64,000 nt of DNA from Spirochaetota bacterium (GTDB lineage: Bacteria; Spirochaetota; Spirochaetia; Treponematales; Rectinemataceae), in NCBI GenBank assembly GCA_029265255.1, contig JAJUJQ010000008.1, positions 30,722 through 94,721 on the forward strand, read 5' to 3'. A program made the position numbers and the translations under genes. Each line of letters opens with the position of its first letter. Position 1 is the stretch's first letter. The notes beneath the pieces are model-generated. The model was not told the origin of the DNA and searched no databases. It worked only from the letters and a program-made list of their open reading frames with translations. Shown here piece by piece: positions 52,428 through 61,167 of this stretch.

Positions 52428-54488
52428 TTACGTTCCTTCTTTTTGCGGGGAACGAGGTCTATGTGGGAGTTCAATTCTTCCTGAATCCTCGATCTGATCA
52501 ATAATATCAAGTATGCATGATAGAATGAGCAGCCACGGGAGAAAGCCCACAGGCCTGACCGTTCGCGCGTTTGCATCGTCGGTTATCGTAATACCGATAT
52601 TGGTGTTGGACAGTGGTAGGCTATGAAGACACGCGAGCCGGTCATCTCTTGCCCCAAGGCATGCTTCAAGCGCCTGAAACGTCGCTTCGCGCAACGCAGT
52701 GACCGTGCCTGAGCGCGAAAGTATTCTGCCTGCGTACACATTCATCTGAATCTGAAGGGAAAGAAACGTGCCGGTCCGAACATCATAGTCGGCCTGGACA
52801 ACGGCCGCTCCTATCGATTGACGTTCGCATTTTGTTCGTGAAGGATCAAAGCGAGAAGAGGATTTTATTCTGGCATAAGCTTTTGTGCTCAGAGGAAGGG
52901 ATTCTCTGAACCTTAGTCTCTGAATGCGGTCGGTCGCCCTGCGGATCATCTCACTCATTATGGCAATGCCTGATGAACCGGAAAAAGGGAACTGGATGCC
53001 GTGTACTTCTTCGGGGTGAAGAATCACCACATGTGAAGAGGGGATTTTCAGATCCTTCGCAATAAGCGCTGCAATGGCTGTCTTGAGTCTATCTCCTGAT
53101 GCGGCAAGATCGGAATAAAGGAAGGCTTTTAAATTCCTCTCAAGCGCAAGTGATATTTCCGGTTTCATATCCTTGGCGAAAAATGAGTGAATTATTGAAT
53201 TCTGGCAAGCGAATGCGAGAGAGATGCATTTGAGTACCGGATCAGCGCTACCAAGATTCCTTTTTCGAATAAGTTCATAGGAAGCATGTCGTCTGGCATA
53301 GTCAGTCGTTTTGATTACGGGATCAACTGCTTTAAAGAAATAGAGCTCAGGCGCGATGGTGTCCGGCCGTTCAGCGTTGATCCGTGAGGTTCCTCTTCTA
53401 GCCAGGAGTTGGGGCATCATCTCCGAGAGATTTTTGCCTGACGCGCGAGCGGCCTTGGACACCTGAGCCTGAAATGCGGAATGAAGAGCCGCCGAGGATA
53501 AACCCTCGATTGCGCCAGAGGGTGGTGTTGGAGTGGTGACGGAAAAGCCGCAAATATTGATATTGTCGACATTCAGCATGAAAAGGAGATTTTGAACCGC
53601 TTTCTTGAGAAGAGAATCTCCAAAAACAGGATAGGCACCTGCGTCAATCACGAAGCGGCACCACAGCCCACGCAAGCCCTTTGGTCCCCATCGAGTGGTC
53701 AAATGGATGATACTTCCGTGCGCACGAGGCAAATACGCCATTTCCCGTGTCGGTGATATGGAGAGCCGTACTGGTCTCTTGAGAACGCGCGCCGCGCTTG
53801 CTGCCTGCGCTGCCAGAAGAGAAGGATACCAGAAAAAAAGTTCAGAACTGGAAGGAAGGATTTGTGGAACGAGCTCAATATCCTTTGGGGAAGCTTTCAT
53901 GAGCGATGCGATGGAACTTCTGACATGATCAGGCCAAAGTGTTGGTACTTCGATGCGCAGCTTATCGTAATCCCACTCTGCCAGCGCTTCCATGAATGGG
54001 TCACTGGATAGGGGATGAGGCTCTATGCATACTGTTGACGAAAATTCCATGAAGTTACCATCTTCGCGTATGCTCTCAAAGTTCCCCAGCATGGCGTCAT
54101 AGCGGGAAGCGATACGAGCATCATCAAATACCTCAAGCTGGGTTTTCCAGTCGTGGGTGACAGACGAATCGTTTTCGCATTCAACGACAGCCGAAACCGC
54201 CAGCTCCTCGACGATCAAGGGGTCGGGTCCAGCGATGATGCCTGCGGGTTCACCAATGTACGCAACATGGGAATCAGCAAAAAGCGGCATAGTCGCATTG
54301 CCGACCGAGAGGGCGTTACGTTCCAGCAGGTCATGAGCGGTGATGAGGCTATAGCCCGATGGAAGCGAAGGAAGCTTTATCGCAATGATCTTGCCTATTC
54401 CGTACAAGGCCCTTACAAGAGCAGCCCTGAGTGTCCCAGGAGAATCAGCCTTTCTATGCTGAGCGGATTCGCTTGTCTGCATATGCAT
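52428..54488 (-). CDS. Xanthine dehydrogenase/CoxL-like large subunit with degenerate cofactor motifs
   Basis: 686 residues. The domain a/b hammerhead (SHVAYIGEPAGIIAGPDPL) and the barrel regions (RPVRLSISPTREMAYLPRAHGS, DAGAYPVFGD) mark it as an XDH-family large subunit, somewhat shorter than the usual 750-800. Motifs for the molybdenum cofactor are replaced: the GGGFGGK position reads ILPSSSELFF, the GAFRGFG loop reads GAIEGLSSA, and the terminal GEPP with the catalytic glutamate reads RPVGFLPW. The frame is intact, so it is under selection rather than a pseudogene (inference). Overlaps the NusG-like gene by 35 bases. Confidence 0.78.
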   Translation of the reverse strand: MHMQTSESAQHRKADSPGTLRAALVRALYGIGKIIAIKLPSLPSGYSLITAHDLLERNALSVGNATMPLFADSHVAYIGEPAGIIAGPDPLIVEELAVSAVVECENDSSVTHDWKTQLEVFDDARIASRYDAMLGNFESIREDGNFMEFSSTVCIEPHPLSSDPFMEALAEWDYDKLRIEVPTLWPDHVRSSIASLMKASPKDIELVPQILPSSSELFFWYPSLLAAQAASAARVLKRPVRLSISPTREMAYLPRAHGSIIHLTTRWGPKGLRGLWCRFVIDAGAYPVFGDSLLKKAVQNLLFMLNVDNINICGFSVTTPTPPSGAIEGLSSAALHSAFQAQVSKAARASGKNLSEMMPQLLARRGTSRINAERPDTIAPELYFFKAVDPVIKTTDYARRHASYELIRKRNLGSADPVLKCISLAFACQNSIIHSFFAKDMKPEISLALERNLKAFLYSDLAASGDRLKTAIAALIAKDLKIPSSHVVILHPEEVHGIQFPFSGSSGIAIMSEMIRRATDRIQRLRFRESLPLSTKAYARIKSSSRFDPSRTKCERQSIGAAVVQADYDVRTGTFLSLQIQMNVYAGRILSRSGTVTALREATFQALEACLGARDDRLACLHSLPLSNTNIGITITDDANARTVRPVGFLPWLLILSCILDIIDQIEDSGRIELPHRPRSPQKEGT

Positions 54489-55032
54489 GAGGAGCCTTGT
54501 CTGAAGTCACAATACCATTGTCATTACCTTCCATGACTTCGAACGCAAGATCAAGGAGCACGACAGAGTCCGCGAGGGTAAGGCGGACTTTTGCGCGGCG
54601 CTTGCGGCGGTCAACCTTTACGATAAGACCTTCGATTCCCTGGAGAGGTCCCTGTACAACGCGAATTCTTTGATTCTCGTCGAAGGTAACGAGGGATGGG
54701 GGAATAAGGCTTCCGAAGTTGATAAAGTGTCGAATTATTTCCTGATCGTGGTATTCGAGCGGGCGAGGATTCTCGTTGCAGGGAAGAAAGCGCATGAAAT
54801 ACTTCGTTCTTCTCATAAGATGGAGAAGTTCTGGTGGAATAGTGTCATCAGGATATTCGAAGAAAATGTAGCCAGGAAAAAGCGGCATGTCCTCCAGCTT
54901 CGTCTTTCCGGCCCTCCGAATGTACATTTTCTTCATGATCTTATGGAAGACTATTGTCCGTAAATTGCGAGATATCCGTTCGATCCAGTCATTTTCGTGG
55001 CGTGTAACCACCTGAATGGCGTAGTATCGCAT
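54454..55032 (-). CDS. NusG-family antitermination protein (LoaP/UpxY-like paralogue)
   Basis: 192 residues. NGN domain starting YYAIQVVTRHENDWIERI with LFPGYIFFEY, then a KOW motif RIRVVQGPLQGIEGLIVKVDRRKRRAKV. Housekeeping nusG normally sits between secE and rplK; here it heads the operon of the XDH-like complex and overlaps it by 35 bases, which is typical of specialised NusG paralogues (LoaP, UpxY, RfaH) that act on the genes they precede. That target is inferred. Confidence 0.82.
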   Translation of the reverse strand: MRYYAIQVVTRHENDWIERISRNLRTIVFHKIMKKMYIRRAGKTKLEDMPLFPGYIFFEYPDDTIPPELLHLMRRTKYFMRFLPCNENPRPLEYHDQEIIRHFINFGSLIPPSLVTFDENQRIRVVQGPLQGIEGLIVKVDRRKRRAKVRLTLADSVVLLDLAFEVMEGNDNGIVTSDKAPHAYADKRIRSA

Positions 55033-55084
55033 GGGATCATCTTACCACAGAGAAGGTGCTTGCGTCAGCGCAGGCCTGATCAAT

Positions 55085-55113
55085 TTGACAGGTTTGCTGT
55101 TGGAAGGTACTAT
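55085..55113 (+). promoter_or_regulatory. Promoter for ligA
   Basis: TTGACA at 55085-55090, 17-base spacer, TACTAT at 55108-55113. Its start near 55120 rules out ligA start codons farther upstream. Confidence 0.6.
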
Positions 55114-55188
55114 TATGCCAGAGCAAAGGAAATGTCCGGAGAGCACCGAGATCCACAAATCTCTAGCAGTTCGGAGAGCAAAGACAGC

Positions 55189-57114
55189 ATGATGGAAGAA
55201 AAGATGGAAAAAGATCGTATTGCATGGCTTGAGAATGAAATAAGAAGGCATCAATCGCTCTATTATAATGGTGAGCCTGAGATTTCCGATGAAGAATTCG
55301 ATGCGCTCTGGGACGAATTAACCCGGCTCGATCCGTCAAATCCTCTTCTCAAGACCGTCGGGAGAGATTTTTCAGAACGGTGGCCCAAACGAAAGCATCT
55401 CATGGTCATGGGGAGCCTTTCCAAGGCAACAGATCCAGAGTCATTCAGAGCATGGGCTGCAAAAGTTGCGTTTCCCCGGTATCTGGTTCAATACAAGCTG
55501 GATGGCGCAAGCATGGAACTGCAGTATCGTGAGGGAACACTCATCGCGGGTGTCACCAGGGGTGACGGGCTTGTGGGGGATGACATAACCGTGAATGTGA
55601 AAAAGATGCGTGGGGTTCCTCTGCGGCTCTCTGTGCCATATACGGGGGCGGTTCGTGGCGAAGTGCTCATGTCCCGGGAAATCCACAGAAAAAAATACCA
55701 TGACAAGGCGAATTGCCGAAACGCCGCAAACGGCCTCATGAAGCGAAAGGATGGAGAAGGTTCGGAAGATTTGGACATCGTCGTTTATGACGCGATCGGT
55801 ACCATAAACGGCACTATACCCTGGGATTCAAGTGAGCGTAAAAAGATACAATGGTTATCCGACGCAGGGTTCACGACAGTCAATACCACTGAATGTGCCA
55901 ATCCTGAAGAAGTCATTCTCTATCGTGCCCATGTCATGGATATTAGGAACTCGCTTCCCTATGATATCGACGGCCTCGTCATAAAAGGGGACTTGATCGA
56001 TATGGAAGACGCGCGTAATCTGCGGCCGGAACGTGCGATCGCGTTCAAGTTCAGCCCGGAAGAAGCAGTAACCACCCTGAAAGGGGTGGAGTGGAGCGAA
56101 TCCGGTTCTACCGTAACGCCGATCGGTATTGTGGAGCCCGTGAGACTTGCGGGGACAATGGTTCAAAGAGCAAACCTATGCAATCCCGACATGATCAGAA
56201 GCATGGACCTGCGCATTGGCTCACGCGTAGTGATCACCAAACGCGGTGAGATCATCCCTAAAATTGAGTCGCTTGCGGAAAATCCTCCTGACGCCACTCC
56301 GATACATATTCCTAATACGTGCGGGCTCTGTGGCGAAACGCTTGTCGATGAAGGTACAAGACTCTATTGTCCGAACCAGGCATGTCCTGGCAAAGCATGG
56401 CACAGGCTCCAAAAATGGCTTTCTATAATAGACATCAAGGATATCGGGGAAGCGCTGCTGAAACGTCTTTTCGATTCTGGAAAAGTGAGACGGATTCCTG
56501 ATTTGTATCGTCTGACATTGAATGAACTTCTAGCGTTTGAGCGAATGGGCGAAAAGAGCGCCTCCAAGATTATTCGACATTTACAAGAAAAGAACGTGAT
56601 AAGTCTTGCCGAGTTCATCGCTGGTTTCGATATCGAGGGAATAGGCATATTAATGGCTGAAAAGCTTGTCGTGGCAGGATTCGACTCTCTCGATGCGCTT
56701 CTTTCTGCGAGCCCGGATGATTTTATCCGCGTGGAAGGCTTTGCGGAGATCACAGCGAAAGCGTTGCACCAAGGCTTGCGCGCGGTTGAAAACGACATGA
56801 AAGAATTGCTCGAAAATGGCTATATTCGCATAGCAAGTCTTCCGGGGAATGAATCGGGATTGGCCGGCAAGAGTTTCTGTTTTACGGGAGAGCTAGTGTC
56901 CATGAAAAGAAGTGACGCGGAGAAAATGGTCAGGGCAGCCGGAGGAATCGTACGCTCTTCCGTTACAAAAGATCTGAGCTATCTTGTAACCAATGATCCC
57001 GCCTCGGGTTCGGAAAAGAACAGGAAAGCCAGGGAGTATCACATACCCGTCATAAGCGAAAATGATTTTCTTTCGATGCTCGGTCGATCAGTACCCCCGC
57101 GGGAGAATGTGTAA
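55189..57114 (+). CDS. ligA: NAD-dependent DNA ligase, divergent LigA
   Basis: About 641 residues. Adenylation lysine in YKLDGAS (about 103), VTRGDGLVGDDIT, AVRGEVLM, AIAFKFSPEEA, zinc finger CGLCGE...CPNQACPG (about 376-400), helix-hairpin-helix repeats and a C-terminal BRCT domain from about 554. Several usually fixed residues differ: LYHV at the NMN pocket reads LYYN with one residue missing, the E before KLDG is Q, and GRTG reads SGSTV. Seals nicks in replication and repair. The start is uncertain: ATG 55132 and ATG 55204 are alternatives. Confidence 0.88.
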   Translation: MMEEKMEKDRIAWLENEIRRHQSLYYNGEPEISDEEFDALWDELTRLDPSNPLLKTVGRDFSERWPKRKHLMVMGSLSKATDPESFRAWAAKVAFPRYLVQYKLDGASMELQYREGTLIAGVTRGDGLVGDDITVNVKKMRGVPLRLSVPYTGAVRGEVLMSREIHRKKYHDKANCRNAANGLMKRKDGEGSEDLDIVVYDAIGTINGTIPWDSSERKKIQWLSDAGFTTVNTTECANPEEVILYRAHVMDIRNSLPYDIDGLVIKGDLIDMEDARNLRPERAIAFKFSPEEAVTTLKGVEWSESGSTVTPIGIVEPVRLAGTMVQRANLCNPDMIRSMDLRIGSRVVITKRGEIIPKIESLAENPPDATPIHIPNTCGLCGETLVDEGTRLYCPNQACPGKAWHRLQKWLSIIDIKDIGEALLKRLFDSGKVRRIPDLYRLTLNELLAFERMGEKSASKIIRHLQEKNVISLAEFIAGFDIEGIGILMAEKLVVAGFDSLDALLSASPDDFIRVEGFAEITAKALHQGLRAVENDMKELLENGYIRIASLPGNESGLAGKSFCFTGELVSMKRSDAEKMVRAAGGIVRSSVTKDLSYLVTNDPASGSEKNRKAREYHIPVISENDFLSMLGRSVPPRENV

Positions 57115-57416
57115 TGACACCTGTACAGCCGGATCTCACCCTCATCAGAAATTCCATTGTTTTTCAGCATGGAGAGCCGGTACTGCAGGTGACCGTCATT
57201 CCGCACGCTCCCATGAATGGTATCGTGGGATTAAGAAATGGTAGCCTCCTCATCAAAGTTGCCGCGGCACCGGAAGATGGGAAGGCTAATAAAGCTGTTC
57301 TCGACATCCTGGCTAATGCGGTAGGGCTTGCTCCTTCAAAACTTGAAATCATCAGAGGGAATCACTCACGCCATAAAAGCATACGCGTCCCCCCCGAAAT
57401 CATAAGCAAATTGTGA
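57114..57416 (+). CDS. DUF167/YggU family protein
   Basis: 100 residues. The family pattern is clear: LQVTVIPHAPMNGIVG, LLIKVAAAPEDGKANKAVL and IIRGNHSRHKSIRV. Small cytoplasmic protein of unknown function conserved across bacteria. ATG shares one base with the ligA stop, so it is coupled to it. Confidence 0.88.
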   Translation: MTPVQPDLTLIRNSIVFQHGEPVLQVTVIPHAPMNGIVGLRNGSLLIKVAAAPEDGKANKAVLDILANAVGLAPSKLEIIRGNHSRHKSIRVPPEIISKL

Positions 57417-57485
57417 GAGGGGCATGTCCGGGGATGCCTGCGACCTTGAAACAGGTGGCCTGAAACCATTACAATCTGAGGCCTC

Positions 57486-59258
57486 ATGATGTACTACAGA
57501 GAATATTGGAAATCCATCATAGCCTCCTATCTTGAACTGCTCGCCAGCAAGAAGGGACTGCAGCATATTTCCATCGATGCCAAAGACGTAGTGGCCGAAA
57601 AAACACCGAACCCAGGCCTGGGCGATATCGGTTTTCCGATGTTTGTTTTTTCCAGAACATTCAGAATGGCTCCCACCCAGATAGCCGCTGAGGTTGCGGC
57701 GCTCGTTGGAAAGGACATGACGGCAGAGGCTGTCTTGCATCCTGGTATGATAAAAGCGGTAGGGCCATATCTCAATGTATTTCTGGACAGGCCTTCTGCG
57801 GTCCGAGCGCTTCTAGATGAATCTGCGAAGCCGGATTGGGGACACAGCACACTGCTCGAAGGCCGAAAGGTGATGATTGAATTTTCCTGTCCAAATACGA
57901 ATAAGCCGCTCCATCTCGGCCATCTTCGGAATAACGTTCTCGGTGAATCGCTTTCGCGAATCATGAAGGCCGCAGGTGCCACTGTGAGAAAAGTGAATCT
58001 TATCAATGACAGGGGCATACACATCTGCAAATCTATGCTTGCCTATCTTGCGTATGGCGAGGGGAGGACTCCTGAGGAAGAGGGTCTTAAAAGCGATCAT
58101 TTCGTCGGCAAATACTATGTTTTGTTCAATACGTTAAAAGAAGAAGATCCGCTAGCCGAGCAGAAAGCTCAGGAAATGCTGCAGCGCTGGGAACAGGGTG
58201 ATCCAGAGGTATTAGCGCTCTGGGAAACGATGAACCGCTGGGCAATTGATGGCATCAAAGCGACTTATGCCCGTCAGGGTGTCAGCTTCGACGAATTCCA
58301 TTTCGAACATGAAACATACAGACTCGGCAAGAAAGAAGTGCTGGAAGGATTGGACAAGGGCGTCTTCTATCGAGGGGACGATGGCGCAATCTGGATCGAC
58401 CTGGAAGATGTGGCTCTAGGCAAGAAAGTATTGCTGAGAAAAGACGGAACGAGCATCTATATAACCCAGGATATCGGCACTGCGATCATGCGACATCAGA
58501 GTTGGCCTTTCGATCAGCTGATCTATGTGGTCGCATCCGAACAGCAGTACCATTTCAAGGTGCTCTTTGAGGTGCTCCGGCGGCTGGGTTACGAATGGGC
58601 TGACCAGCTGTATCATCTGGCGTATGGGCTCGTTAATCTTCCTTCAGGAAGAATGAAAACGCGCGAAGGAACGGTTGTCGATGCCGACGATCTTATCGAC
58701 GAACTCGCGAGGCTTGCAGCAAAAGAAATCGAGGAGAAAGGCAGAACTGAGGCTGTTGGAGACATCACCGCGGTAGCTGAGCAGATTGCGCTTGGCGCGC
58801 TCCATTATTATCTGCTGCAAGTCAGCCCAGTCAAGGATATGCTGTACAATCCCGAACAGTCCCTCTCGTTCACTGGAGATACCGGCCCCTATATCCAGTA
58901 CATGGGAGCCAGAGCAAGCTCCATTCTTAGAAAACATGAAGCAGGGGAAGGAAACGCCGCGAATGGAAGCGTCAGACCGGAACTGCTTGCGGGTGAATCG
59001 GACTGGCTCCTCGCACGAACCTTGCTCGACCTTCCTTCTATCATCGGACAGGCTGCAAGCGAAAAGGACCCATCGCTGATCGCAAACTATGCGCATGATG
59101 TCGCGGCTGCCTTTTCTGCATGGTACCGGGATAATCCAGTACTGCAGAATGAAAACCCCGATGTATCCGCAAGCAGGCTCGCAATGGTGAAGGCTGTCAG
59201 TTCAACGCTCGAGAAGCTCTGCACCCTGCTTTGTGTGCCGTTCCTCGATACCATGTAA
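57486..59258 (+). CDS. argS: Arginyl-tRNA synthetase
   Basis: 590 residues, class I. HIGH motif as HLGH in CPNTNKPLHLGHLRNNVLGE (about 135-154), then YVVASEQQYHFKVLFEVL, LPSGRMKTREGTVVDADDL, and a C-terminal DALR anticodon-binding domain (IQYMGARASSILRKHE). No KMSK; bacterial ArgS often uses a variant, here MKTREG. Ninety bases separate it from rplU, which has its own promoter. Confidence 0.95.
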   Translation: MMYYREYWKSIIASYLELLASKKGLQHISIDAKDVVAEKTPNPGLGDIGFPMFVFSRTFRMAPTQIAAEVAALVGKDMTAEAVLHPGMIKAVGPYLNVFLDRPSAVRALLDESAKPDWGHSTLLEGRKVMIEFSCPNTNKPLHLGHLRNNVLGESLSRIMKAAGATVRKVNLINDRGIHICKSMLAYLAYGEGRTPEEEGLKSDHFVGKYYVLFNTLKEEDPLAEQKAQEMLQRWEQGDPEVLALWETMNRWAIDGIKATYARQGVSFDEFHFEHETYRLGKKEVLEGLDKGVFYRGDDGAIWIDLEDVALGKKVLLRKDGTSIYITQDIGTAIMRHQSWPFDQLIYVVASEQQYHFKVLFEVLRRLGYEWADQLYHLAYGLVNLPSGRMKTREGTVVDADDLIDELARLAAKEIEEKGRTEAVGDITAVAEQIALGALHYYLLQVSPVKDMLYNPEQSLSFTGDTGPYIQYMGARASSILRKHEAGEGNAANGSVRPELLAGESDWLLARTLLDLPSIIGQAASEKDPSLIANYAHDVAAAFSAWYRDNPVLQNENPDVSASRLAMVKAVSSTLEKLCTLLCVPFLDTM

Positions 59259-59270
59259 GCACCAGTCCTG

Positions 59271-59300
59271 TTGACACGCTCAGGCGATAGAGTGTATAAA
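59271..59300 (+). promoter_or_regulatory. Promoter for rplU-rpmA
   Basis: Consensus TTGACA at 59271-59276, 18-base spacer, TATAAA at 59295-59300; start about 30 bases before the rplU ATG. Confidence 0.75.
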
Positions 59301-59338
59301 TCTCCGCCCGACCAGAAAATTACGTGAGGAAATGCAAT

Positions 59339-59650
59339 ATGTACGCAGTGGTGGAAATCAACGGAAAGCAATACCGTGCCGAAAAAGGCAAGAAGCTGAC
59401 GGTCGATCGTTTTGATGCACAACCCGGTCAGCAGGTGGTGTTCGACAAGGTCGTTCTCCTCGGTGGCGATACTGCCGCAGTAGGCACTCCCTATATCGCG
59501 GGTGCTTCCGTCAAGGCGACTGTCAATGAAGAGATCAAGGACGACAAGGTCGTCGTGTTCAAATACATCCCCAAGAAGGATTACCGCAGAACGCACGGCC
59601 ACCGCCAGGCTTACACCGTTGTCACGGTGGATGAAATTATTGGCGCATGA
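59339..59650 (+). CDS. rplU: 50S ribosomal protein L21
   Basis: 103 residues, usual length. MYAVVEINGKQYRAEKGKKL at the start and IPKKDYRRTHGHRQAYT near the C-terminus are diagnostic. ATG 59339 with GAGGA eight bases upstream. Followed by rpmA, the common pairing. Confidence 0.97.
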   Translation: MYAVVEINGKQYRAEKGKKLTVDRFDAQPGQQVVFDKVVLLGGDTAAVGTPYIAGASVKATVNEEIKDDKVVVFKYIPKKDYRRTHGHRQAYTVVTVDEIIGA

Positions 59651-59680
59651 GGCGCCCTGAACAACCGGAGGAATAGAGCT

Positions 59681-59926
59681 ATGCCACACAAAGGCGTCAA
59701 CGGTCGTGATTCGAATCCTCAACACCTTGGGGTTAAGGCATTTGCCAGCCAATTTGTGACTGCTGGATCCATTATCGTACGACAGCGGGGTTCAAGGATC
59801 AACGCAGGCAAGAATGTCGGCATGGGAAAAGACGACACTCTGTTTGCGCTCGTCGACGGGGTCGTGAGCTTCAGGGAGTATAAAGGCAAAAAATTTGCCG
59901 ATGTGGAACCGGTTGCGCAGGCATAA
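59681..59926 (+). CDS. rpmA: 50S ribosomal protein L27 with shortened N-terminus
   Basis: 81 residues. The body is typical ([46 protein letters not shown]). The N-terminal tail, which in E. coli reads AHKKGGGSTRNGRDS and reaches the peptidyl-transferase centre, is here [11 protein letters not shown], about five residues shorter. GGAGG before the ATG confirms the start. Forms an operon with rplU and ends at a rho-independent terminator. Confidence 0.95.
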   Translation: MPHKGVNGRDSNPQHLGVKAFASQFVTAGSIIVRQRGSRINAGKNVGMGKDDTLFALVDGVVSFREYKGKKFADVEPVAQA

Positions 59927-59952
59927 GCGTTGCAGATTCGGTACCGGAAAGG

Positions 59953-59983
59953 CCGCTCCCGAGCACATGGGGGGCGGTTTTTT
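59953..59983 (+). terminator. Rho-independent terminator after rpmA
   Basis: Stem CCGCTCCC (59953-59960) with GGGGGCGG, eight-base loop region, followed by TTTTTT at 59978-59983. Confidence 0.85.
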
Positions 59984-59998
59984 ATTATGGGAAATGTC

Positions 59999-60004
59999 TA
60001 TAAT
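59999..60004 (+). promoter_or_regulatory. -10 element for the obgE operon
   Basis: Consensus TATAAT 24 bases before the obgE GTG. The matching -35 would fall in the T-run of the preceding terminator (GTTTTT), which is weak. Confidence 0.4.
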
Positions 60005-60027
60005 ACGAAGCGTGACAGGAGCTGCTC

Positions 60028-61167
60028 GTGATCAAATTCGCTGATGAAGCGTTCATTACCGTATCCAGCGGAAAAGGCGGAGACGGATGTATCGCTTTTC
60101 GTAGGGAAAAATTCGTTCCTCGAGGGGGACCTGCCGGAGGTGATGGCGGCAAGGGGGGAGATGTCATATTCGTTGTCAGGAAAAGCTTGAGAACCCTGTC
60201 TCATCTTCGTTTGAAACAGACCTATCGCGCTCAGAATGGACAGCCGGGCATGGGCAAAAATATGCACGGAAAAGATGGTGAGGATGTGGTGATCGAAGTT
60301 CCTCCAGGCACCATCATCCGGGATGCGGATACAGGAGAAGTTCTGAAGGACTTCAGTGCCCGTCCAGAACGAGGCCAGTCGAGGGAAAACGAACGATGGA
60401 TTTTTCTCAGAGGTGGAAACGGGGGATGGGGAAACACCCATTTCAAGAATTCCGTCAACCAGGCTCCTCGATATGCGCAGCCAGGACAGCCCGGTAAGGA
60501 AAGACGCTTAAAGATTGAACTAAGCCTGATTGCCGATATTGGCCTGGTAGGGTTCCCCAACGCAGGGAAATCGAGTCTGCTCGATTATTGTACCAATGCG
60601 AGGCCCAAAATCGCGCCATATCCTTTTACCACAAAAATTCCCAACCTGGGCGTTCTCACGGTCAATGAAAGGGACATTATTCTTGCCGATATTCCCGGCA
60701 TTATCGAAGGAGCTCATGAGGGGCGCGGTTTGGGGCTGCATTTTCTTCGGCACATAGCCCGCACCGCATGCTTGGCATATCTTATCGACCTTTCTTCTGA
60801 CGGCTGGAAAGAGGCATTTCAGGTACTTCACCATGAGCTTGAAGAGTTTTCTCCCACGATGGTACGAAAGCCATATCTCATCGTAGGGACCAAAATGGAC
60901 CTGCCGGAAGCACAGGATCGATTCGATCAATTTTCCGCGCTCTTTCCTGACGAAAAAGTGTATGGTATTTCAGTATTTTCGGGATACGGCATACCCGAGC
61001 TGACCCAGGCGTTTTTTAACGCAGTCGTCGCACATGAAAAAGAGGAGGCCGAAAAGACAGCTGCTTCAAATGAAGAAGCCCTCTTCGATGCGGTGAGCTT
61101 CGACCTCGAGGCGCAGCATGGCGATACAGGGTCGAGTCTCGAGGATCCGGAGGGCGTGTTACTGTGA
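60028..61167 (+). CDS. obgE: GTPase Obg
   Basis: 379 residues. Glycine-rich Obg fold (VSSGKGGDGCIAFRREKFVPR, GGDGGKGGDV), then the GTPase domain with G1 GFPNAGKSS (about 174), G3 DIPGI and GTKMDL. Ribosome-assembly and stress GTPase. GTG start at 60028 with AGGAG seven bases upstream. A variable acidic C-terminal tail follows. Leads an operon with nadD, yqeK, an LCP gene and rsfS. Confidence 0.96.
   Translation: MIKFADEAFITVSSGKGGDGCIAFRREKFVPRGGPAGGDGGKGGDVIFVVRKSLRTLSHLRLKQTYRAQNGQPGMGKNMHGKDGEDVVIEVPPGTIIRDADTGEVLKDFSARPERGQSRENERWIFLRGGNGGWGNTHFKNSVNQAPRYAQPGQPGKERRLKIELSLIADIGLVGFPNAGKSSLLDYCTNARPKIAPYPFTTKIPNLGVLTVNERDIILADIPGIIEGAHEGRGLGLHFLRHIARTACLAYLIDLSSDGWKEAFQVLHHELEEFSPTMVRKPYLIVGTKMDLPEAQDRFDQFSALFPDEKVYGISVFSGYGIPELTQAFFNAVVAHEKEEAEKTAASNEEALFDAVSFDLEAQHGDTGSSLEDPEGVLL

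Noticed and set aside
52428..54488. XDH-like large subunit as a pseudogene
   Set aside because: No stop or frameshift, normal codon use, good overlaps with neighbours, and matching losses in the small subunit argue for selection on a changed function.
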